From NCBI RefSeq assembly GCF_014633365.1, contig NC_068351.1, forward strand, positions 19,023,366 to 19,087,365: 64,000 nt of DNA, given 5' to 3'. Shown here piece after piece: positions 23,101 through 29,774 of the stretch. Numbering within the stretch: position 1 is the first letter of the stretch; each line of letters opens with the position of its first letter. A program made the translations under genes and the position numbers. This DNA comes from Diospyros lotus. Lineage: Eukaryota; Streptophyta; Magnoliopsida; Ericales; Ebenaceae. A model generated the notes under the pieces. The model was not told the origin of the DNA. It did no database searches and saw nothing but the letters and a program-made list of their open reading frames with translations.

Positions 23101-26100
23101 GCATATTGTACTATTTCTGAAACCTCTAGATTTGATGACACGGTTGCACTGTCTTTCATAAATTTCACATCAGTTGTCACATTATTTTTCACATCGTTGG
23201 CATAGGGTATGAGAAGGCAGGACCTACAATTTCTCAAGATGTGGAAGGATAGGATTTCATGGTTGTTGATTAGGCCCCAAGGGATAACAGGCTGAGGCAA
23301 GACTGCCTGATGGCTGCCTACACAAAAACAACGCAAAGTCCACAATGTGAGCAAGCTAGCTGCCCACCATAGCTGCCATTTGAGCTTAGAAAAAAGGGCT
23401 GTATCTAAGGAGCTACATCTGAGATTACTACATAATGGCTTAGGACTTCTTTGTGCAGTTGCAGCACAAAACCATTGGGAGGAGGCTTCTACAATGCCTT
23501 AGTTTGGACATGTGCTGCTTTGGTACTTAGCTGCAAACAAGACTAAAATGCGCCTTAAGGAAGCTAGCATGCTACTGGACCTGGTGGAAAGAGCAAGGAG
23601 AGGATCATTGGGATAGAAAGGCAAAAAGGAAGAGTTTTCAGCTCTACTGGCAAGCACTGCCACTACTGGCAAGCACTGCCAACTGGTTCCTTCTCAAACT
23701 GCCAGCACAATCCAGCAGTTAAAGCTGGAAAGGTGATGTGGAACAAGAAAGAATTTCTAGAAGATAAAAAATACAAGAAAACAAGAAGTTTGGAAACGGA
23801 AAGAAGACCTAAAAGAGTTAGAGAACAGAGAGATTTCAGGGAGACAAAATCATCAATTGTATTCAATATCAGCTAAAAGCGTAAATTTCTTATTACATTG
23901 CTGAAATCCTAAATAAAAGCTGCTTGCTGAAACCTGCAAGGGGGGACCAACTTTCCAGCAGCTACCCAGTGAAGTAGGAGGTGCCAAACCAGGGTGACCG
24001 GTTCCACCTCTTGGAAGCAGTTCTTTCACTTCTTCCCAACTGCCTCGGTTTTTGTGTGTGTGTGTGTGTGTGTTTGGGGTACTTCCCTTTTTTCCCTAAT
24101 TAGAGAGCTAAAGGAGAGACCAGATGGAGGAGGAAAAGGAAGAGAGGAAAAAGGAGCAGAAACAGCTAAGGAAAACAGAGAGGTGGCTACCTCACTGCTG
24201 CAACTGCAGCTGCCTTAAACCACAAGGGAGAGAATTCAGCTAGGTTAGAAAGGAGGAGTCCTTAACAAATAACAAAAGAGAGAATAGAGTTTGAAGAAAG
24301 GAAGGAAGTGCTTTTGGTGGGACGGAGGATGCAAACCAGTGGCTATAAGTAGAAGGTAAGAAAGGGATCTCATGTACACACATACTGCAACCTCTCTATT
24401 ATTGTTGCATTTTGATGTGGGACGAAGAAGTGGTTGCAGAAGAGGAAGAAGAAGAAAACAGGGAAAGAAGACCAAAAGGAGAATAGAAAGAAGAAATGGA
24501 CAGGATTGAGAAAAGCAGAAGCATAGAGGTCAGGGAGGCCAGAGAGACGGGATGAAAGAAATTAGGGAGAGTGAGGTAATCAATATCATTTCAATATTAA
24601 ATCATCAGATAATTATTAGTTGTCCAACAAATTCATCCAGAATTGTTGGCCGAGAGGGGGACACATTCCCTTCTTGCACCCATCTTTGTGTTTTACAAAA
24701 AAAAAACACTGGGGTAAGGAGAGAATTTCCCCCTCTCAGCCAACAATTTCGGATCCATTGGTAGGACAAATAGAATTATCATAAATCACCTCTTGCTTAC
24801 ATCAAAAAATCCTCATGTGTTGACTAAAAACTGTACAACAACTAGGACTCTTTCAAATTAATCCTATCAAAAAAATTCTATTAAAATTCAAAATCTTAAT
24901 CTCATAGACAAGATATATAAAATTTAAAGTACAAAGTTTGAAAAAAAAAAATATTTTAATTGCATCAATCTTTTGCTTAACCTTTCTGCTTTCTGAATAA
25001 AAGCTTATTTTGTTGTCCGATATGACAGGTACCACAAATGATGTTTACTCAACATAAAACTTCACCACACCCCTTTTTAAACACATTTAAGTCATGTTAA
25101 TCATTTTCAGGAAATTTTCCAAAGCTTTTAGCATCCCCTGCTCAAGCCATTCAGTTTCAGCAAGAAATCATCAAAGAACCTATTGCCAGCTCACCTACTC
25201 TTGTGGCTTCCCGTTTCCACCCCTTAGCCGATTTTTGTTTGACTTGAAACTTGCCAACATTTGTCCCAACCTTTAAGAAGGGTGTTCCACCCCTTATCTG
25301 ATTTTTGTTAGACTTGAAACTTGCCAACATTTTTCCCAACCCTTAAGAAGGGTGTTCCATTTTTGTAGAAGGTTTCTCCCAAGGAATGGAAACCGAACAT
25401 CCCAAAACCTAAAACCAGCAATTTTCTTCTCCCAGCTTGTAGCTGGTTCATATTTTCCCATTCTCATTCCTCCTGACTTTTACTGCCCAAACACTTTTCT
25501 CATGCATATTTATCACTTAGCCTAAGACACAATCTCCATTCTTACCAAATTTTTTCTAGGCTCTAAGAACACTAGCACACTTCATTCAGATTCCAGAACA
25601 AGGAGATCGGAAAGGTATTCCAGATTCTGGTTGCAGAAACCATCCTTGTATTTTTGTTTCACAGCTCCTTTTTAAATGTTCTGTTGCATTGTACGCACAA
25701 GTATGACATCCTCTTTTCCATCTCCACCGAGGTTCTAAATGGCCAAATGGACTTGATCTTAGCTCATCATCTTCTTTTTTATTTTCTCAATCTCCAGCAG
25801 CAACCAACATTTTTTCTGTTTTTTGTCCAGCCAACTAGCCATTGGCTTCTAAACCTTTACAAGTAATTCAGTACTCGTACATCTCAATTTCCTTTGAGGT
25901 GGGACAATGTTTGATCCCTTCAGAACACTTTTGCTCTAAACTTAACCAAACCAGGTTAACTAAAATTAAAAGGCACTCTTCAACACTAGAATGTTCCAAC
26001 ACATTTAAACCTATGAAGAATAATCTAACATCATCTTTAACCAGAAAATAGCTATTAACATGTCTGCTACTCCATTCTGTTGGAGTTGATACGCTAAATG

Positions 26101-28968
26101 CTAAGACCTGCAAGGTCACTTACTCTTGTTCTTTACAAAGCATTTTGGGCTACTACACAAGATACAAGTCTGTAAACTGAGATGACATAAGGGCAAAAAC
26201 ACAGAACAACATGTGTCTTTCCTACTCTTATCTAACAGAAAACCAGGAAATACATAACCCCCTCTCCCCCATTCCTCTCAAAAAATAAAAATAGAACAAA
26301 ACAAAGAGCATTCTATTTCTGAAAACAGAGACTAAATTCTCCCTCAGTTTCTTTCACTCTAGGTTGAAAGTTATACATCTTCGGCAGGTAAATTTAAAGA
26401 AGTCTGCATATTTTGCTGCTAAAAAAGTGCAGCAGATCAAGGAAAACAGGGATTGCAGCTGGCAAGCTAGCTGGCTGTGTGAAAGTTTCCAGTATTTTTG
26501 AAATTTTGAATTTCAGTCAGAGTATTTTTCCGTTTTAGCATATTTTGTAGGAGACTTTTTTGGATGGGTTGTTAAATTTTTCTGTATTAATTTCAGCATT
26601 ATCAATGAAAATGGTAGACAAGTTCAGTCTCCAACATAAGCTTGGTGTGTTTTTCTGTCAAAATTACACACATGTGAGGAGCCAAAGCCTAGTATATCCA
26701 ACAGTCATATAAAAACTTTTTGCATTTTTATGAACATTTCATTTCTGTTCAATAAACTTTATTTTCTTTAAAATGTGTATATGCAGATTTGCCTTCAGGA
26801 TGAACTCTTCTTTTTCCTTTTACCAAATAAGCCTTTAAGCCTATAGGTGAGAGCTTCAAGTCAGCCATTTCACTGTGGCAGAGATCTTTTTGTTTCTGTT
26901 ATGAATATGCAGTTCTTCCATTTCCATTTTAAACCATTTCAATGCATACGTATAAGTTGCTTTTCTTTTCTTTTTTTTTCACTAGATATTAAGACAAGTT
27001 CTGTACTTTCTTTTCAGACCTTAGCAATTTCTTTCTCTCAATATTGAGAACCCCATTATTTTACATAGATTCTCGTAGCAGATAGTGTTGAACCCCCATG
27101 ATTCTGCTTCTAGAGCCCCAGCCTTTAACTGGATACTTTAACAGAGAATTCAATATTTTGTTGGTTCAGCCTTTTAACGGATTCTGCTGCTCGTCTTCTT
27201 CTTCTTTCTTTTTTTTTTTGGTTTTGTCCAGCAGCCTCTAGTTCCCTTTGTTTTCCCATTTTCTTTTTCTTAACATTATGCTTTTCCTTAACCCAGACAC
27301 TTATATTTCAGATAAAATATTTATACAGGATATATATTATATGAACGTCTTCTTGACACTTACATTTATTTTTCCTTTTTTGGCTAATTAAAACCTTTAT
27401 TTATACAAGTAAAAAATTCAGTGTGTTGAAGTGCAGACCTAGGTTCAGATCTAAAACTTGAAGACAATGAGAGAAAGGGGGCCACCGAGACGAATTCTAA
27501 CATTTTCAATTTGTACTTAAACAAGACTTCAACTTGTAAGTTCTTAAAATTGAACTTCCAACTAGGAAAATAGCTTTCAATTCAACTTGACAAACGTAAC
27601 TTACAATCACTTTAGAAGAACGGTAATGCTATTTGTACACAATTTTTGACACTGCATTTTGATAATCACAGAATTATAAGTACTTCTTCAAGGAATCAAT
27701 GAATTAACAACACTTCTTCATAAATTATCAACTACTTTCCAAAAATTATAAAAAAAAATTCTGTGTTTATAACTTTTAAAAAATAAACACTTCTTATTAT
27801 ATAAAAGTGTTTATAATTTTCAAAACTTAGAAACACTGATAATTTTTGAAGTGTGCATAATTTTTGGAAAGTAGTTGATAATTTTGTGAGTGTCAAACAT
27901 AATGTACAAATAGCATTACGGTTAAACGAAATGGAAAACACATTGCATGTTCAATTCTTTTAGCAAAGAGAAACAAAATAGGAACCTGTTGAGGAGGCAA
28001 ATGTGACAGAAATGAAAGGCACATTGCTTATCCCTGCTTTGGTTCTTGCATGACACCCCAAAATCGATGGTCTTTTGCCGACACGGCACCAAATATTCCC
28101 ATCACTCAAGCAATTTCCTCACACCAACCAAACAAAATGACAGTTACATTCATGTATACATACCAAACCCAAACCCAAACCCAAACCCCTAGGGGTAGCA
28201 CAATTGGCAAGGAAGTGGCAATAACAAAGCGGGTTGACCTGGGTTTCGAATTACCCAAACTACCACTTTCTTTCCCTTGGGGCCTTGCCTTACCTTGCCT
28301 GCCATCCACTTGGGTGGAACCTTACCCACCGCATGTGGCAATCAGCGTGGACCCATGGGATTAGTCAAGCCAAAAGTTCAGATACCTCATGTTACCCCCA
28401 AAAAACGACGGACAATGATATTCAGTCTACTTGATAGTCCGATTAGACAAAATGCCCATTGTATTAGACTATTAGTTTTAACAATTACGATGGTTAATAA
28501 ATCAATGTAAGCATATGCATATATATATATATATATATATATATGTTGCGGGCTCCGAATTCAAACCACCAAGTAGGACAAAAAAAACCCACATGCAAAA
28601 GTAGGGGTTCACGGTACTCGAATTTGAGACCCCGAACTAACCACTGCTAGTAAGTAGTAGCTCCCACTAAACTACAAGTCCCGCAGTAAATATGTTTTGA
28701 TTTGGGTCGATGATACCTGGTGACAGGTGTTTCCATTGTGGGAATCGTGGATTCTTCCACGGATGACTCGGATTCCGGGCGATTTCCTTCTGCGCTTGCC
28801 GGCGGCATTATTACTCCTCGACTCCCTCCGAGTCCGAGCCGAGCCCCGTGTGGGTGTCGCGCTCTGCTTCTTTTTCTTCGTCTTCCCTTTTGTTTCATTG
28901 GTCGCCTTCTTATTGGTGTTGGTGTTTCTGGTTTTGTTTCGTGCGTTTTGGGAAGCAGCTGCAGCCAT
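2013..28968 (-). CDS. zf-4CXXC_R1 / DDT-domain nuclear protein gene (multi-exon, 17-kb intron)
   Basis: Spliced host gene read on the minus strand. In order the exons encode an Ala/Lys/Arg-rich N-terminus ending in TCHQ, the cysteine-rich zf-4CXXC_R1 finger (YGEK..., CPKCRG, CNCS), a basic low-complexity linker, a DDT domain (LPAEDVGHAL...EFCEAFGK, then VLDLKKGQ), a helical charged region, and a motif with HAVRLEPLLFDGNGRKFW. This order fits plant proteins annotated as 'zinc-finger domain of monoamine-oxidase A repressor R1' with a DDT domain. DDT proteins are generally chromatin-associated, so a nuclear chromatin or transcription role is inferred. Exons were joined by GT/AG sites and codon phase; one finger exon between 22,911 and 28,716 was not located. 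A copia LTR ends about 240 bp upstream of the start codon. Family assignment is firm; the exact 3' end is uncertain. Confidence 0.85.
2545..2655 (-). CDS. Exon with HAVRLEPLLFDGNGRKFWNL motif
   Basis: Acceptor cccttag|AGAAAC, donor CTTCAAG|gtatgt. It encodes KQRSHAVRLEPLLFDGNGRK and FWNLRSHSSERDVLLQ. The pattern (S)xAVRxEPxxxDxNGRxFWxL...VLLQ is a conserved C-terminal block of this family. Confidence 0.85.
3086..3254 (-). CDS. Exon KMKLQDEMARAIVVKNGPPL...
   Basis: Acceptor atgcag|GAGAGG. It encodes ERNMKMKLQDEMARAIVVKN, GPPLSISEHQDLVLKIKAEV and continues to EIK. The donor AAAA|gtatgc gives the phase needed by the next exon. A start inside the exon is unlikely because the upstream splice phase is continuous. 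Confidence 0.82.
3342..3432 (-). CDS. Short charged helical exon (ELRRWINEQN...)
   Basis: Acceptor tttccag|AGAG, donor AAGAAG|gtaatt. It encodes AELRRWINEQNSEFAEEKRK and then SKEIFLAERKK, a probable long helix or coiled coil. It is in phase with both neighbours. Confidence 0.85.
3517..3711 (-). CDS. Exon RNSWLLALKTFISESQ...LRLLNFLCDEAL
   Basis: Joined from the previous exon as EYVPLKTKGRNSWLLALKTF. It ends KLRLLNFLCDEALGTA at a GC|gtaagt donor. The LRLLNFLCDEAL block is strongly conserved in DDT/4CXXC_R1 plant proteins, just C-terminal to the DDT domain. Confidence 0.88.
3776..3918 (-). CDS. Exon completing the DDT domain (VLDLKKGQPGYLLQELVCGR)
   Basis: Acceptor ...ggttag|GTTCTTGAT, donor AAAGA|gtatgt. 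It continues the DDT domain directly from EFCEAFGK and ends SMIQNDSGK(E). The following intron is only about 64 nt (gtatgt...ctctgcag). Without that splice the frame hits a stop; with it the frame stays open into the next exon. Confidence 0.85.
4218..4796 (-). CDS. Exon with basic linker and N-terminal half of the DDT domain
   Basis: The largest exon, about 193 codons. It starts after a ...tgtcag/cagcag acceptor as (Q)ELAVASTRGCKRGRSCLDIK, continues as a Lys/Arg/Glu-rich linker, and ends with SLPQGIELTNVADFDLPAED and VGHALQLIEFCEAFGK before AAG|gtttgg. The LPxEDVGxALQxxEFCxAFGK block is the first helix pair of plant DDT domains. The upstream intron holds the 17-kb nested transposon block. Confidence 0.88.
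5137..5312 (+). repeat. Truncated left (5') LTR of the SIRE-like element
   Basis: 176 bp closely similar to the first part of the 20,089 LTR (shared CCAAAGGATAAATATGCTTT). Truncated at 5,313 by the 3' LTR of a minus-strand copia element. Confidence 0.7.
5313..5556 (-). repeat. 3' LTR of the nested copia element
   Basis: On the minus strand it starts TGTCATGAATC just after a GAGAGGGA purine tract and ends TTTCCACA, with TG...CA termini; 244 bp. No second copy was found in the window, so the 5' LTR is lost. Confidence 0.6.
5890..6617 (-). pseudogene. copia reverse transcriptase C-terminus and RNase H
   Basis: Minus-strand frames give FSKVM, then IVYVDDIIVTGKDEERQNLG (the YVDD RT active site) and ELGNLKYFLGIE. 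Later come HLQAVYRILHYLKGTLGKGI, ADYASSIVDRRSTTRYCTFL and LVTWRSKKQIVVARSSSKS. The last three are the copia RNase H signature, with catalytic Asp in TDADYA. The frame changes around 6,350 and the C-terminus is cut short. Confidence 0.85.
6836..7015. repeat. Minisatellite GATGACGAGTGGCCCT-type inside the LTR
   Basis: Around ten tandem copies of a 17-18-bp unit (TGATGACGAGTGGCCC and variants with GGTGACGAGTGACC). The diverged GAGTGGCC units to the left (6,790-6,835) belong to the same array. Confidence 0.85.
7280..7580. repeat. Array of CACTCGG-N-CCGAGTG palindromes in the LTR
   Basis: About eight consecutive short inverted repeats of the form CACTCGG(N3-6)CCGAGTG, spaced by CCCCC-rich linkers, followed by isolated copies at 7,975-8,070. 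Each unit can form a perfect 7-bp stem. Confidence 0.85.
7823..7840 (+). promoter_or_regulatory. TATA-box-like site upstream of the antisense ORF
   Basis: CCCCTATAAATAGGGC on the plus strand, about 390 bp before the ATG at 8,227 and outside the inferred LTR. It is a good plant TATA consensus and could serve a transcript for the antisense ORF. Confidence 0.45.
8062..8973 (+). repeat. Arm 1 of a 912-bp inverted duplication
   Basis: Nearly identical to the reverse complement of 16,404-17,315; both arms are exactly 912 bp. It covers the leader and the first part of the antisense ORF. Confidence 0.9.
8227..10632 (+). pseudogene. Antisense additional ORF of the Tat element (putative gypsy-type transposon / Transposase_28-like)
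   Basis: One reading frame of 802 codons, opposite to pol, interrupted by three stops (TGA near 8,597; TAG near 9,437 and 10,337). It starts MLRRRPASPPGPAHIPTT. The N-terminal domain includes GLRFPLPPFAMAWLRHYKIV and PAQLHPNGWAQMVGFSILCR, resembling the plant 'putative gypsy type transposon' family. Then come a Ser/Arg-rich linker, a second domain and a coiled coil (RARRVELGKKNAEAEIGRMH onward), and an acidic tail. An 84-nt segment at 9,038-9,121 has GT...AG borders and encodes only hydrophobic residues, so it may be an intron. Function unknown; such ORFs are known from Tat elements. Confidence 0.75.
10870..11935. repeat. 47-bp minisatellite, ~22 copies, between pol and the antisense ORF
   Basis: Tandem unit of the form ACCTCGTTGCCGGGCCATAG + GCGGGGCAACGGGCTCGATC + GCATTTC, 47 bp. 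Each unit contains GTTGCC...GGCAAC, able to form a small hairpin. Some units read GTTGTC...GACAAC. Arrays at this place are typical of Tat/Ogre retrotransposons. Confidence 0.95.
12036..13775 (-). pseudogene. Tat pol: second RNase H (aRNH) and integrase
   Basis: Begins FVDGASGSQGSGAGIVLVSS (an RNase H with catalytic Asp, archaeal-type in Tat elements), with STNNVAEYEASIAGMRIA and AYSDSQLIVQQFQGQYE. Then comes an H2C2 finger (EAHSGICGEHLGARALASKI, SCDKCQRHA), then the integrase core FLIVATDYFTKWIEVEAL and RFGIPRIIVTDHGK. In-frame stops follow at about 12,716 and 12,610. The integrase C-terminus is open again from 12,536 (MWAYRTTSRVAIGEIPFNLV) to 12,036. Confidence 0.9.
13782..14876 (-). pseudogene. 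Tat pol: reverse transcriptase C-terminal half and RNase H
   Basis: The RT part has YHQIMMYPPDQEKTSFITEK, MPFGFKNAGATYQRMVNKFF and the active site MEAYVDDMIVKSRED. RNase H-like parts follow: EWTEQCQRSFEALKEYLKEV, LYLYLGISDEAISAVLIKK, then IYFVSKVLQGPETRYSVAEK and LTKWSIELSEYDIQYQSRQA. A stop lies at about 14,115. The frame shift from the 15,865-14,768 segment occurs in the SFLDAFSG...YHQI motif. Confidence 0.9.
14768..15865 (-). pseudogene. Tat pol: aspartic protease and N-terminal reverse transcriptase
   Basis: The protease is recognised by ISRILVDSGSSVNLIYW (DSGS active site) and YNMILGRPLLNDLRAVVSS (the ILGRP flap/helix motif). A linker is followed by RT motifs FIREVLYPEWLANVVMVPKP, NGKWRVCVDFTNLNKACPKD and SYPLPRIDRLVDE, ending with QFLSFLDAFSG (first RT catalytic Asp). 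It then runs out of frame at about 14,770, so the enzyme is inactive as it stands. Confidence 0.92.
15887..16403 (-). pseudogene. Tat gag C-terminal part with zinc knuckle
   Basis: Frame KRKEREGEEESIRRQERNRR, then FNHYTQLLLPRSTILAAVEG, EGLFKLPRRVDR and EYCRYHRTRGHSTDHCRELK (C-X2-H-type knuckle common in Tat gag). It ends SGETLGGDTSASRKAYAR before TAA. The gag N-terminus is missing: at 16,404 the sequence switches to the inverted copy of the antisense ORF, whose own frame leads into it at GGAGGAAGAG. Confidence 0.85.
16404..17315 (-). repeat. Arm 2 of the 912-bp inverted duplication
   Basis: Inverted copy of 8,062-8,973, now sense relative to pol. It carries the same MLRRRPASPPGPAHIPTT start at 17,150 and stays open where arm 1 has a TGA (CGATTG instead of TGATTG). 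The inner end joins the gag C-terminus at a shared GGGGAGGAAGAG; the outer end abuts copia integrase. Confidence 0.9.
17317..17814 (-). pseudogene. copia GAG-pre-integrase and integrase fragment
   Basis: Contains WLYHYRLGHLAFSTLK (GAG-pre-integrase H..H), KFHCDICELAKCRRAVF (HHCC finger, CxxC) and FDLIHSDIWGPPTIPNISHA (integrase core with catalytic Asp), then RWFVTFIDDCTRVTWIFLL (second catalytic Asp region). It is cut at 17,316, where gypsy sequence begins, so the third acidic residue is absent. A frameshift lies near 17,610. Confidence 0.88.
18110..19253 (-). pseudogene. copia gag (UBN2-type) with zinc knuckle
   Basis: Starts MSTHTGKVSSCDTRETTTLP, with an in-frame TAG soon after (about 19,165). 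It continues YLKWSQLIRTILKGKRKISQ, WDEEDSMVIAWLWSS, AKEVWEFIQQTY and KSVTKYANLLKGLWQE, which matches the retrotran_gag/UBN2 family. The knuckle is WCTFCKKPKHTREMCWKL (CX2CX4HX4C). Stops or frameshifts occur near 19,165 and 18,770, so it is non-functional. Confidence 0.85.
19420..20088 (+). pseudogene. SIRE-like internal remnant (gag zinc knuckle and PPT)
   Basis: Broken frames around 19,455-19,600 resemble the SIRE gag-pol zinc-knuckle region (GKCRHSINKCF, NANNGGPKMVWTPKSC). The end is a AAAAAGGGGGAGAA-type purine region and then the PPT at 20,076-20,088. No intact coding sequence. Confidence 0.45.
20089..21287 (+). repeat. Right (3') LTR of the SIRE-like element
   Basis: Begins TGTTGTTTTAC directly after a purine tract and ends ...TAACA; about 1.2 kb. 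Its mid-part carries many GTCGAC/GTCAAC-type motifs and its 3' third has the 'thousand-base LTR' signature also seen in the solo LTR at 45.0-46.7 kb (AGTAGGAGGTTGTAATT, GTGAAGAGCTAGAGTAGTGG). Confidence 0.7.
21293..21910 (+). pseudogene. hAT transposase C-terminal fragment (dimerisation region)
   Basis: The reading frames include SVSCLTPNDKFFTFNEIDYS, then LTLPFAKITVERAFSVMKII, SVMNDCLVTHIEKSITSIDN and a terminal HHFQNVEPHQGQL ending in TAA. The block LxLPxAxxxVERAFSxMKIxKN...MNDCLVTxIE is the hallmark C-terminus of ZMYM1-like/TTF-type hAT transposases. Several stops and frameshifts separate the pieces. The N-terminal zinc finger and the catalytic core are missing; other elements occupy that space. 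Confidence 0.85.
22232..22445 (-). CDS. Linker exon(s), RKENSFDGK...
   Basis: After tgtag, phase 0 reads EGGVALMRKQRKENSFDGKT and continues Lys/Ser-rich to about 22,320. A second frame then gives DNGSIKETEEIGRIRAGTLT to an AAT|gttaga donor. No intron of normal plant length can join the two frames, so either a small indel lies near 22,320 or the exon boundary differs from this model. The next coding exon downstream is at 4,796, across the transposon-filled intron. Confidence 0.55.
22554..22707 (-). CDS. Exon after the zinc finger (KKRGGCPTGRLAHVAKAAGF)
   Basis: Starts after ...ttttgtag and reads KKRGGCPTGRLAHVAKAAGF, then SSVYEMLQLENFD. The family follows its last CxxC pair with the same KKRGxxPTGxLAHxAKxxGFxSVxEML pattern. 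Phase matches the 22824-22910 exon (AT|T AAG). The donor GAC|gtacga is weaker than usual but gives phase 0 into the next exon. Confidence 0.85.
22824..22910 (-). CDS. Exon encoding the core of the 4CXXC_R1 zinc finger
   Basis: Acceptor ...ttgtag|ATATGG and donor GCAT|gtaagt. It encodes YGEKAEEMAALGDWKCPKCR followed by GICNCSLC. The CPxCRGxCNC spacing is diagnostic of the zf-4CXXC_R1 family. The first base completes an Arg codon from the unlocated previous exon, as expected for LNR|YGEK in the family. Confidence 0.9.
24053..24074. repeat. (TG)n microsatellite
   Basis: About 11 GT/TG dinucleotides in an intron of the host gene. Confidence 0.9.
24620..24769. mobile_element. 150-bp MITE with ~40-bp terminal inverted repeats
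   Basis: Left arm TTGTCCAACAAATTCATCCA, then GAATTGTTGGCCGAGAGGGG. The right arm is its near reverse complement (CCCCCTCTCAGCCAACAATT...GTAGGACAA). Only about 70 bp separate the arms. TSD not resolved. Confidence 0.8.
27621..27921. mobile_element. ~300-bp MITE, TIR GGTAATGCTATTTGTACA
   Basis: GGTAATGCTATTTGTACAC at the left and TGTACAAATAGCATTACG at the right are inverted copies. TTTTTGACACT/AGTGTCAAACA follow inside, and an AT-rich palindromic centre includes AACTACTTTCCAAAAATTAT and its inverse. Non-coding. The superfamily and TSD are not resolved. Confidence 0.8.
28160..28300 (+). repeat. Candidate tRNA-derived SINE fragment
   Basis: GGGGTAGCACAATTGGCAAG fits the pol III A box (TRGYNNARNNG), and GGTTTCGAATTACCC about 40 bp later resembles a B box. 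It is preceded by (AAACCC)3-like sequence. No TSD or A-tail was confirmed. Confidence 0.35.
28522..28545. repeat. (AT)n microsatellite
   Basis: About 12 uninterrupted AT dinucleotides. Confidence 0.95.
28550..28690 (-). repeat. Candidate tRNA-derived SINE fragment next to exon 1
   Basis: The minus strand reads CTTGTAGTTTAGTGGGAGCT (A-box match) and then GGTCTCAAATTCGAGTACCG (B-box-like), with an A/T-rich tail and a T8 run. It ends 27 bp into intron 1. Ends and TSD are unclear. Confidence 0.35.
28717..28968 (-). CDS. Exon 1 of the zf-4CXXC_R1/DDT gene
   Basis: Begins at an ATG at 28966-28968 in a very strong context (GCAGCCATGG) and runs 84 codons to a CAG|gtatca donor. The peptide starts MAAAASQNARNK, is rich in Lys, Arg, Thr and Asn (probable nuclear localisation), and ends GNTCHQ, the first CxxC half of the R1 finger (usually CHQCRQK). 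Upstream TTG and CTG codons are in frame, but the optimal-context ATG is preferred. The exon is more GC-rich than its surroundings. Confidence 0.85.
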
Positions 28969-29209
28969 GGCTGCCTGCTGGGCTAAAGCCAAAACAGTAC
29001 CCTTTTTCTTCTTTTTGGTTTGCCGTTGGATCGACGGTTGTTTTGTTCAGCTTTTGATGGTGGTTTTCCAGGAACGTCTTTCCACCGGCGGGACGGAAGA
29101 GGCTGTGCCTTCCGCAACACTCACTCACTTTTTAATAAATAAAGCATATATATTTTTAATCATCATATTTTATTATAAATAAAATATTTAATCCTTAAAA
29201 ATAATATTA
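28969..29209 (-). promoter_or_regulatory. 5' UTR / proximal promoter of the host gene
   Basis: The 240 bp between the start codon and the copia LTR. The part next to the ATG is GC-richer and likely 5' UTR. Further out it is very AT-rich, with TTTATTTATAATAAAAT and AAATATATATG on the minus strand as possible TATA elements. Native upstream sequence beyond this is displaced by the copia insertion. Confidence 0.45.
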
Positions 29210-29444
29210 TGTTATAAAACTAAATAAAATAAGAGTAAAAAAAAATAGGAAAAACTCATCGAGAGAATAGAAATTTTCTTTATCCTTGTTATCAAAAGTC
29301 CTTCTCACAACATAAAATGGCTCTATTTATAAGTTTACAAGAAAATAAATTTAAAGATCACATGTTACAATTATCATAAAATGAGTAAAGAAGTAAGAGT
29401 TTAGAAAATGAATGGACATCTACTTAATCATGGTATTTATAACA
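29210..29444 (-). repeat. 3' LTR of the 18-kb copia element
   Basis: 235 bp with TGTTATAAAACTAAATAAAA...TTTATAACA termini. It matches 46,853-47,169 apart from the extra tandem units there. Confidence 0.92.
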
Positions 29445-29774
29445 CTCTCCCTTGTCCATTATACAAATATATGCTTCATTAAAACCTTACTAGGAAAAAA
29501 TTCAGTGGGAAAAAAATCCTAGTAAAGGAAAAAGAGTACATTATATTGGTGTATAATATGTAATAAAACTTGCCTCGTTAAAAACCTTGCTAAGAAAAAC
29601 CCAATGGAAAAAACCCTGGTAAAGGAAGAGAGTACAATGCATATTTCTCTCCCTCAAATTAATGTCACTTGAAATCTCTACACCGCCGCATTCCAATGCC
29701 ATGCACCAACTTCTCAAATGTTGTGGTTGGTAATGCCTTTGTCAATAAATCTGTCAAATTATCCTTTGATTGAA

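Larger units (their letters stand above)
22911..28716. other. Large 5' intron(s) of the host gene; contains two MITEs and the unlocated finger exon
   Basis: Non-coding sequence between exon 1 and the 22,824-22,910 exon. The missing exon should encode CRQK...FCHKCL..N(R), about 100 bp, but no match could be found by eye. It contains a (TG)n microsatellite at about 24,053-24,074, MITEs at 24,620 and 27,621, and candidate SINE-like pieces at 28.2 and 28.6 kb. No other gene was recognised. Confidence 0.55.

Noticed and set aside
23088..23354. Minus-strand 88-codon open frame considered as the missing zinc-finger exon
   Set aside because: It lacks the CRQK and CHKCL motifs and has no splice sites in the required phase.
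28160..28190. Interstitial telomere (AAACCC repeats)
   Set aside because: Only about three perfect units and not the usual plant CCCTAAA phase. It is more likely a simple-sequence head of a SINE-like fragment.
28727..29182. Plus-strand hydrophobic open frames over exon 1
   Set aside because: They are antisense shadows of the GC-rich Lys/Arg exon. Only the minus strand has the TCHQ motif, the strong start context and a splice donor.
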